Origin: Chinchilla lanigera
Taxonomy: Eukaryota > Chordata > Mammalia > Rodentia > Chinchillidae
Direction: 5' to 3'
DNA length: 64,000 bases
NCBI RefSeq assembly: GCF_000276665.1
Contig: NW_004955404.1
Coordinates: forward strand, 30,998,749-31,062,748
The notes below the pieces were generated by a model. That model did not search any database. It saw only the letters and a program-made list of their open reading frames with translations, and was not told the origin of the DNA. The position numbers and the translations under genes were made by a program. Shown one piece after another: positions 55,696 through 64,000 of this stretch. How positions within the stretch are numbered: the stretch's first letter is position 1; every line of letters starts with the position of its first letter.

Positions 55696-58170
55696 TCTAA
55701 TATAAGAACAATGGTTTAGAGACACAGTTGCAGATATAAATGTCTTACAGAAAAAGAGACACAGTTGTACTCAGTCACACTAATTTCAGAATAACAAATT
55801 AGAAAGGCAGATGTAAGGCTACCTCTGGGTATTTTTAAACAGACTGAAGGAACTCCCTCCACGGAGAGAATGTTATGTTTTAAAGAGGTCCTCCTAATGC
55901 ATAAAGAGAAGTTTAAGATGCTTTTTCAATTTGTGACTTTCTGTTCTTTATCATTTTACCCAAGAGCTGACTTGTTTACTTACCCCTGTCGTGACAAATC
56001 CAAGGCTCTTCCTGGGGGACCTCATGCTATGTGTGACCGAGCACAGGTGCAGCTGAGAGGGAGCTAAAGGGCTGTTTCCACTCATTTTTCAGATATAATT
56101 TGCATGCAACCTGCAAGAAACCCCTTAAACCTCTGCAAAAAATGTTCACTTCTAAATATAGAAGGAAATGTATTTTTCCTCCTAGTATTTCAAGTTAGCT
56201 AAAAATGAAATCCATTACACGATTATCTAGTGCTCTTAAAATCCTTCTACAAAATCTAGTAGGCTGTAAGTCTTTAAATTTGTGCTCTCTCTTTGAAATA
56301 TTTTACACTCCGCCCCTGGTCAGTCATTTTAAATCTACAAAATCTTGTTTTCTCAAATCACAGACACAATGGGCTGCTGCTCTACTGAGCTGTACTGACC
56401 CAGTAGGAATCTGAGGGACACAGGGGTATTAATCAGCAACGGCTGAAATTCCTAAATGTTGGTATTTTGGTTCACACAGATTTCTACCATGGTTTGACTT
56501 TGACTTATCAAAATCACTTTTTCTCCTCCAAAATTAGAAAGGCAATCTAGAAAACCAAAATTTCTCAGAAAGCAGCACAACACGTTAGCACATTGGCAGA
56601 GTGCCCTTCTATATCATTTCTGCTTGACGTACTTTGGAAAGGATAAAAGCTCAGAAACACTCCTCAAACCCAAACACCATGAACCTTTGTGAACTCAAGG
56701 ATTAATACTAAAATGGAGAAAAATGAGAAAATGGAGAAAAATTCTCATTTTACAAGGCACAGCTCACTTTTGAGACTCTTCCCACCCTCTTCAGACAAAT
56801 TTTAAAGCATCCATTGAAAGCATATGTCAAGGGTTTAATTTTTGGTGAACAGCTCAGTGTGGCAAACACAAAAAGTTAATGGTTTCACTTTTCTTATCCT
56901 TAAATAGGGAAAACAAAAATCCAAACATTTTTTCCTACTAAAATCTGTTCTATTGTTTCCTCCTTTGATAAATAAATTAGTAAAGACAACTGCTGAATAA
57001 GTGGGTATGAGCAGCGTGAATAACAGCAAGAGCCCTGCAGAGGCATTAACACTGCTGCTCAAGGTTCTCTAGCCCACACAGACTTCCTGAGGGGCTTCAT
57101 ATAAATAGCATTTCCAATGCCTAGCACACTGTGAAGAGGGCAGCACATTTCTCACCTGGAACCACTGAGCTTATCTTACACACCTCTTATCTGATAGAGA
57201 TGAAATAATGACCCCCCAAAAACTGAGTTGATTGATTTGCTCATTTAAAACAGTAAGTCAGAATGCAATCCTCCTGACTTCAGAGTCATGCTCTTTCCTT
57301 GGTGGATAACTGTTTCTGTTGCTATGATATCATACATAAAAGCTCGTGAACTGGAAAGAATAATGATAGTCTAGCACTTAAACATTATCTTGAAATATTG
57401 TTTAGTTCTCCCCGACACAGGCCCTTGCTGGGGTCCGTCAGAATGTCTGCTCTGTAGCTCGCTGGGAGATGACAGCACACATCCCACCATCAGGGATCCC
57501 ACTGGACCAGTTTTGCTTCATCCACCTTAAAGTCTCGTGTTTCTGTAGCATTAGTGATTTCATCAATTAATAATGTCTGAGAGCTGAATTTGTAAATTAT
57601 GAAACAAGACCTAAATGCTGTTTTTATCAGTATTTGTTAGTAGAGTAATACTATTTATGAAGTATTATAATGATTATCTCCTCTTTTAGGACTTCCATGA
57701 AGTTTAGGATTCAGGACAGCATTCTTCCACCTCTTGTGACTTATTTTTCCTCTGTGACATTGAAGCAGGAAGATAACAAGAGACTTAGAATGCGTCACGA
57801 GGCCTCCGCAGGTATGGTTGAGTCTAGGTTCTGCTTCCTAAGGTTTGGGTATCATTTTCCTGACCTAACAGGAGGCATCCCACAGTGATCTAAATAGTTT
57901 CTGTGAAATGTGATGTTAAAGATGAGCAGGACCCTGTGGAAAGACGAGAGGATTTCTCAGAGTGACACTGGCCCCTAAGGAGAGGGCAGTGCCAAGAGTG
58001 CTCTCATAAAGAGTTTACAGACCTCACAGACACCAGAGAAGACTTAGAAAGGACGCCGTGGCCAAGACCAGAGCACCAGAGGCTCAGCAAAGGCCTAGTA
58101 AGGTTGGTGGGATTCTCATGCTCAGAAATAAGATATTCATACCTCTCTAAAGTATGTCTTTGTTCTATTT
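55696..58170. other. Long noncoding stretch, largely unique
   Basis: About 2.5 kb without recognised repeats or genes. Frames of 65-75 codons at 55870-56067, 56205-56414, 56835-57062 and 57670-57888 have no recognised domain. An AT-rich patch at 57,540-57,680 contains TCAATTAATAATG-like homeodomain-type motifs, only suggestive of regulation. Confidence 0.4.
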
Positions 58171-58179
58171 AAAATTACA

Positions 58180-58425
58180 GTTAATGGTGCTTGCAAAAGT
58201 ACTATGGGCCCACTTCTAAGTCAAACTTTCCTGTTTATAACCCTACAGGTTGGTAGACATGGTCATTTTTGTGACTAAAAACTCTCAGACAAAAAGTCCC
58301 TTTGGCAACCCCTTTGGATCCTCTTCTGGGTTCAGCAATCCGGGAGCTATTTGCTTTCACTTTACAATAAATGCTGCTTTCTGTTTTTGTTGTCCAATAA
58401 ATACTTTTTGGGGTTTTTTTTTCTC
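58180..58425 (+). mobile_element. Possible ERV-type LTR 3' part
   Basis: TCTGGGTTCAGCAATCCGGG, AGCTATTTGCTTTCACTTTA, then two AATAAA signals (CAATAAATGCTGC, CCAATAAATAC) near 58,370-58,405 resemble the R-U5 region of an LTR. Boundaries and target duplication were not found. Confidence 0.4.
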
Positions 58426-58604
58426 TCTACCTTGTAATTCTTTCAAAAGAACCCACCAGCCAGACAGTAACAATCTGCTGGAAATAATTATGAATGATAG
58501 TTTTGTAATCCTGTCTTGTCTCTTTTCCTAGGATCTATTAAATTATGAGACTGGATGTATTTTTTATATTTGTGTTGTTTCATAGGCTTTCTAACTGTAT
58601 CAAG

Positions 58605-59004
58605 TGTTACAGTTTATGTCTAGATGTCCCCCCAAAACCTCATACAGTCATACGTGGTGGGCTTTTTAGAGATGGCTAAATCTAGAGTTTGTGACTGATT
58701 CATGGTCCAATGCTGGTATTAAGGATGTGAGTGCTACACCCGCCCTAAACTGGGTAGCCTGCATACAAATAAGGGACAGAGGAGGCTTGTCCTCTCTCTC
58801 TCTCTCTCTCTCTCCCTTCCTCCCTTGATTGCTGATTTTCTGTCTTTGGCTGCCATGAATGGCTGCCGCTCTGCCACCAGCCATTCTACCTTGGACCCAG
58901 CAATTATGGACTGAAACGTCTACAAACTGAGTGAATAAACCTTTCCACCCTTAACTTGTGTTAAGTATTTTATCTCAGCAAGGAAAAGAAAAGTAACTGG
59001 GGCA
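58605..59004 (+). mobile_element. MaLR-type solo LTR, copy 4 (sense)
   Basis: Starts TGTTACAGTTTATGTCTAG and ends AAGTAACTGGGGCA. Blocks GATTCATGGTCCAATGCTGG, GTGAGTGCTACACCC, CAATTATGGACTGAAACG and AATAAACCTTTCCACCC are the reverse complement of the three antisense copies at 19,212, 20,450 and 23,676. A short (CT)n lies at 58,793-58,815. The flanking pentamers TCAAG and TCAGC match only partly. It is the most diverged of the four. Confidence 0.75.
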
Positions 59005-60036
59005 TCAGCTTTTTTTCCTTTTGTAAGTATCAATAAGCATACTTATTAGAAATGCAAACCAAGGCAAATTTAACGCCTTCTCTCTGAAAATCAGTTTCTG
59101 CATCTGTACACTGGAAATAAAAATGTGTATCTAACAAAATTGTTCTGAGAATTATTGTATCTTTTGCTCCAACCTTCCTTTTCTAATTTGCTTTTAGCTA
59201 GTGAATAAAAATAAATTGGAAGAAACAAAATTATAGTAACATACCTATACTGTGCTAATATTATGTGGACATTTGTGTAAATATACCTTATATTCAGAGA
59301 CTAAATCTAAGGCTAAATCAAAACCCCACTAACTCATCTACTTTCTTTACTTGCTACTGTCAAGAATTGGAGCCCTTTGATCTCATGAACAAACAGTAAT
59401 GGTAACATGTCTCATCTGCTTCTGATAAAAAGCAGAGAGACCAAAGGTTTATAAATGGATAAGTACAAAGATTTAAAAGGGTGATATTTTGGTCTACATT
59501 AATCACAACAAAAAAATAACATGTTCAAAGATCACTTTTTAGCCTATATAATATCTTGATTTGCACTTTTATGAAAACTGAAAATCAGCAAAAACAACAA
59601 TATATGAATATACAGGCATGGAGCATAACCTTAGATGATTATGTAAAATAATCAAAGAACTTGACTAACAGACTCAGAATGCAAAGCACAATGAAGATGA
59701 ATAAGTGAGAGTTGGAAATGGAAAGGTTAAAGCTAAACTTCAGAAATTTTTAAAAATTATGAACACTATCTATTGAGTTTAGAGTACATTTTGTTACTGC
59801 TGAAAGTCGGGATTGAGAGACAGCAAAGTCTTCATTTGCTGGGAATCTGGATCATGTGATCTCTGTTCTCTCCAATTCTCAGATGCAGGAACTGATGAGG
59901 GAAAGTGGCAGGAGTTCAAAGAGGCACAAATCATATTTGAGTAAGATCATTTATTATTTAAATATTTGAGAAATAAAATGAGCTAGATCACATTTGTTGG
60001 AGATAGAATCTTCAAGAATTTCAAAATTTGTACCCA
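59005..60036. other. Noncoding stretch with MIR-like fragment
   Basis: No gene. A MIR-like piece at 59,085-59,160 (CAGTTTCTGCATCTGTACAC, AAAATTGTTCTGAGAATTAT). Otherwise unassigned. Confidence 0.45.
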
Positions 60037-60134
60037 GGGGCTGGGGATTTAGCTCAGTGGCAAAAGCACCTGCCTGGCAAGCGCGAGGTCATGAGTTCGA
60101 TTCCCGGTACGGGAAAAAACAAACAAACAAAAAA
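60037..60134 (+). repeat. Young ID SINE, 14-bp duplication
   Basis: Body GGGGCTGGGGATTTAGCTC to CGATTCCCGGTACGGG with a CAAA/poly(A) tail. Flanking repeats AAAATTTGTACCCA (60023-60036) and AAAATTTGTATCCA (60135-60148), one mismatch. Confidence 0.94.
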
Positions 60135-60148
60135 AAAATTTGTATCCA

Positions 60149-61025
60149 AATTCAGATAGGGTGAATTTTGTGCAAGATGTACACAGTTTTAACTCACACC
60201 TAAGAACTCAATTGCTTTAAATTACTTAAGAAAATAAGAATTAATGATTTTCCCTGCTGTCGCAATAGCAATTTCAGCAGTAGCTATGTAGTTGCCAAGG
60301 ATCTGAAGTGTCCTCAAAAACAAAACCGCTTTCAACCGTTACCCCACCTTGGATACCATTACTTTGTCTTTCCAAGAGACTTTAAGAAATTGTAGTCTTT
60401 GTGCAGAAGCCATGCCCTGAAAACACACCAAAGGAGGACTTTGGAGGGGTCTTTTGTTAACGGACTGCACGCTTGAATGTCTGGATCTGAAAATGAGAAG
60501 AAAAATTCAAAAGACTGACAGCAATTGGGTCAATTTTCATCACAGTAGAAAATTTCAAAGACTTTTTCTCTCACACAAAACCAGAAAAAATGCTTCATAC
60601 GTCCCTAATAATTATAAAAAGTCTTCATTTCTGAGATATAATTAGTTGGTTCAGCTCTCAGTTCTCTCTCCACTGGCCAAAACTTTTTAATGAAGTAACT
60701 ACAATTTATGTTATGAACGAGTATCAAAATCTTACCAACATTCTTTCCTTCTATTTTTATTTACTGAATTATTCATCCAAGTCTAACTGAACTTTAAAAT
60801 TTCTTCTACTTCTTTCTGACATTTCCATTCACTCTGATTCAATTCGGGGTTTCTTACATTCATCCAGAGCTAAGTAACTGAAGCTAGATAAGAAATAATA
60901 TAAAGATAGACAATTTTGTGATTTAAGAACAGTATGTCTTAGCACTAATAAATTTGCTCATTTTTAATCATAAGCTGTATTTCTCCAGAAAATGTTTTTG
61001 TCCAGATATTTCTTTGGATTTTTGT
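60149..61025. other. Noncoding stretch
   Basis: No gene. The 63-codon frame at 60454-60645 is basic and unrecognised. Confidence 0.4.
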
Positions 61026-61120
61026 TTATCAAACAATTGTTATTTAACTACTATATGCCAAGCACTTTGATCAAGACATATGATATGCTGGGGATATGGA
61101 AATGAATAGAATATAGTTAA
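61026..61120 (-). repeat. L2 LINE fragment, antisense
   Basis: Reversed L2 3' end: AACTACTATATGCCAAGCAC, with a GGGGATATGGAAATGAATAG block to its right. Confidence 0.55.
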
Positions 61121-62545
61121 GATATCCTCAGATAATAATAATTTTTAAGAGATAGTGGTCTCATTTTTCTGCCCAGTCTGGTTTCACACTCCGGGGCTCA
61201 AATAATAGTAACTAGGACTACAGATGCATGACACCAAGCCCAGCAAGTCTGATTCTGCACGTAGAGATAGACTTGTACGCAATCACTCTAAGAATATCGA
61301 AGGCTCTCAGACAATCAAAGGAGAAAACAAAAAATGGAGAAATCAAACTTTGGCCTTAATATTTTAGATGCTTGTAAGTGGATCATTTGGAAACATTTTG
61401 AAATATCAAGTTTGAAGTGTTATTTCTCATATAGCATTGTTTGCAGAAAATCAGAGTCAAAGTAACTATTCCTAATGAAATACTGTTCTAGGAATGTGAT
61501 TTTCCATGAATAAAGTATCTTTGAGTTCCCAATAAATATGAAGCATTCTAGAGAAGAGAAAAAAAACTAAGCAATTTCTATCTTTTGCAAAGAAGCTAAT
61601 AAAACCTTGATTTTGGAAACAGACAAGAACTGAATAAATAAAAAATTTCTGAGTCAATCTGACATTAATATTCAAATAAAAATTCTAAACAATATGATCA
61701 AAACAAACCTAATAAGACATAAAGGAGATAATACACTATGAACAAATCTTACTTACATTAAATGCAAAATTTTGGTTCAACATTTTAAAATATTATATAT
61801 AATTCACTAAATTATTAGATTTAAGGATTAGTTCAACTATCTTAATAATTTATTAAAAAGCTATTGCTAAACATATTTATGAGTTTTAGAAGCTTTAATA
61901 AATTTACAAATGTAAGCAGAATATTGTCTATGAGCATATCTGTGTGTGGTGGAAATATTTAAACAAAGGCAAAGATAATTATCTACCAAAAAATCAAGGT
62001 TAATATTACCTTGAAGAATCAGAAAGATTGGAACACAATGTACAGAAAACTTTATATACAGTATACTTTTATATATTTTAAACTCTGTAATGGCTACTTA
62101 ACCATTTGCTTCATGATCTTTATATTCTTTTGCTGATGTGTTATTTCACAAATAATAAATTAACACACAACTAATTTTTAAAATGAAAAATGCAGTGTTT
62201 CATAATAACTAATGTGAAAGGAGAGTAGTTATAAAAGTAGCAGGTAAAAATCATCAAAATTTTTTTAAGCTTTCACTCAAGCATCAAAGATTTTTACTCT
62301 TGCTAGAATGATGCCCACAAACTCAGTAGGGTAGCTCATTTCAGTTTGCTGTAGGAAAGTCCATCCGTGGATATCCTTATCTAAGCAGAAACATGACTCT
62401 GATGAGGAGGGTCCAACTAATGAAAGTGCAACCGGCAGGAAAGGTGATATGAGGAGCTCATTCTGTCTCTCACTTTTGCAGGGCTCTAAGACACCCAGAA
62501 TCTGGCTCACTTCAAGTGGTAAACCTAAGAATGGCTGCTAATAAT
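61121..62545. other. AT-rich noncoding stretch
   Basis: No gene. Frames at 61472-61675 and 62277-62510 (minus) are unrecognised. Mostly low-complexity AT-rich sequence. Confidence 0.45.
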
Positions 62546-62547
62546 TG

Positions 62548-62640
62548 AAGGCAGTGCTTACTTTGTGCCAACTATCATAGAGAAATTACTTCTAATCTTG
62601 ACAGTGATCCTGTTAGGTGTGTATTTTAATCTTGCCATCC
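62548..62640 (-). repeat. MIR/L2-like fragment, antisense
   Basis: GCAGTGCTTACTTTGTGCCA, GACAGTGATCCTGTTAGGTG, ATTTTAATCTTGCC follow the reversed order 'gtgcttactatgtgcca... aacaaccctatgaggtaggtattattatc'. Divergent. Confidence 0.45.
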
Positions 62641-63940
62641 CTTCTATCCTTCACTTACAAAAATTATTCATAAGAAACATAAAAATTCTTGACAACATCT
62701 GTATAGCATGCAAGCATCAGTAAATAAAAAACAGTAAACTTGGGCCAATGCTGTGTGTTTTAGGGGCTACACTTCTTGCTTTTAGTTTCAATCAACTCTA
62801 TGCTAGATTTAAAATTGGCTTTCAACAAGACTCACCTCAAAGATTATTCACCACATTTCAAATTTGTTTCTTTTTCTATTCTCCACAAAGAACTCAACTT
62901 GGGGATGATATCATTTCAATCAGCTTCCAAGCATTTACAGAATAAAATTTAAATTTCAGAGTTCTGCTAGTCTTTCTAATAAGTTTCCACTAGGAAAGAA
63001 TCTACTATACCTGAGAGGCACCCAAAGCAAAAGGAAGAAGCAACTGGTTATTTGCCCCCTGGTCATCGCCCAAAAAGTAATTTTGCTATCTCATCTTTGA
63101 GTATCTTACTTAGTGGTATAACAAACATCCATTTGCAATGAAAATGTTCATAACATTCCATGGTGACGCTCAAGTATAGCAGAAGTGAACACAGCTTCCT
63201 TCTTTTCATTTTCAGTATCACTGGATAGATAAGCCTGACTGCGAGAGGAAATAATTTGTTTTCAATCAATAGACAATAACACTGGATGATTTAAAGGTTA
63301 GCAAAGGTTAACTGGTCTCAATGACATGTTATATCTCTCAGTGAACACCTACAACGAGCTCTCTCAGTGTTGTTAACAGCTAAAAGCTCTGCCAACTGAT
63401 GAGCCCTTCAAAAGATCAAGTATATACAAAAGTAAAATGTAATATTTTTGGCATTTTTTCTAAAATTTCCCCTATATAATAAATATTTTTGTTAGAGAGT
63501 CTTAATATAATGTGGTTATACAGGATTTGAAAAGTATGTTTCTTTTTTTTAATTTCCTATGAAGCAAAACCAGAAATGGACATTCAGTTACTGTCAAACA
63601 AAACAATAAACTATTTTCTAATGCAAACATGTTAAGGCACTAAACTTTTTTTATCCTTTCAACCAAGTTGCACTATTCAAGGCTTTTAATGGCTTTTTTC
63701 CCATTCAATAAATAAAAGTAAATTTAAGTCATTAATGGTAATTACGGGTCTTCATTAGCGACCAGCATATTGCCGATATTCTTAGTATAAATTTAGCTAA
63801 GCTGAGCATGTCAAATTAGAGCACAGACTTTAATATGTCTTCTTCTCCTTTGCACATCACAATGACTTTTCTACTGTTTATTCCTTGTCAAAGGGGTGAG
63901 TAAAGTAATTAGAAAGTTGGGGGTACAACTTTCTTTTAAA
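62641..63940. other. Unique AT-rich stretch toward the window end
   Basis: No gene or repeat was recognised. From about 63,600 to 63,900 there is repeat-free sequence with several TAAT/ATTA-containing words (CATTAATGGTAATTACGG near 63,732). This could be a conserved regulatory element upstream of whatever starts at the window edge, but only alignment can tell. Confidence 0.35.
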
Positions 63941-64000
63941 AAGCGTACCAAGCGCCCAGGCAGCCAGTTCTCCGGGAGCGGCAGGGCTCCTGGGTCCGAG
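63941..64000. promoter_or_regulatory. GC-rich edge, possible CpG island or first-exon start
   Basis: The last 60 bases contain five CpG dinucleotides (GCGT, GCGC, CCGG, GCGG, CCGA) and about two-thirds G+C, in contrast to the AT-rich, CpG-depleted sequence before it. This abrupt change is what the margin of a CpG island promoter looks like. The window ends before confirmation. Confidence 0.35.

Noticed and set aside
5038..60134. Functional tRNA-Ala genes at ID elements
   Set aside because: The ID bodies derive from a tRNA but have lost tRNA folding, carry A-rich tails and are flanked by target duplications, so they are SINE copies.
1..64000. CRISPR arrays, operons, bacterial promoters or origins
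   Set aside because: The repeats are eukaryotic retrotransposons and microsatellites; no spaced direct-repeat array or prokaryotic gene organisation is present.

Overview
This is a stretch of mammalian nuclear DNA, almost certainly from a rodent. I find no protein-coding gene or exon I can support. Nearly all of the annotatable sequence is interspersed repeats sitting in AT-rich, CpG-poor noncoding DNA. The species call rests on four things: an abundant tRNA-derived ID-type SINE (about 16 young copies plus older relatives), B1 and B4 (B1+ID) SINEs, a recent L1 lineage, and ERVL-MaLR LTRs of the ORR1/MT type. B4 without any B2 copy suggests the mouse-related rodent clade outside the murids (for example Castorimorpha). 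That is an inference; the species is not determined.

Layout. Positions 1-8,050 hold L1 3' ends, a B4, an L2, a Tigger DNA transposon, a MaLR LTR and two young ID SINEs. Positions 8,290-14,105 are a deep nest: an antisense L1 of about 4.1 kb carries a solo LTR with a 4-bp target duplication, two ID SINEs and a 248-bp hairpin-forming Tigger-like MITE, and abuts a sense L1 fragment. Positions 14,600-24,900 carry a large (TC)n(AC)n microsatellite, several MaLR LTRs (one inside another LTR with a perfect 5-bp target duplication), a retroposed tRNA-Lys half and decayed mariner pieces. Positions 25,000-33,000 have scattered SINEs, a 105-bp truncated L1 and an hAT MITE. Positions 35,500-42,350 hold an old L1M split by two ERV-type LTRs and a twin-primed L1 interrupted by another L1. 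Positions 42,380-55,250 contain LTRs, MIRs hosting ID insertions, a Tigger MITE, and a small GC-rich patch with a consensus CTCF motif next to a 23-bp tandem repeat. Positions 55,370-64,000 are mostly unique DNA with a few LTRs and one ID. GC and CpG content rise abruptly in the last 60 bases, which may be the edge of a CpG island or first exon lying mostly outside the window.

There is no operon-like or pathway logic here. The order of events is readable from nesting, target-site duplications and tail lengths. I did not find a convincing undescribed molecular system. The most informative observations are: a 158-bp tandem duplication in the L1 3' UTR seen in two independent copies; microsatellite growth at the same L1 3' UTR site in separate copies; the poly(A)-tailed tRNA-Lys half; the hairpin MITE; and unexplained short-range duplications at 25.2/26.4, 31.2/32.2 and 33.4/35.1 kb.
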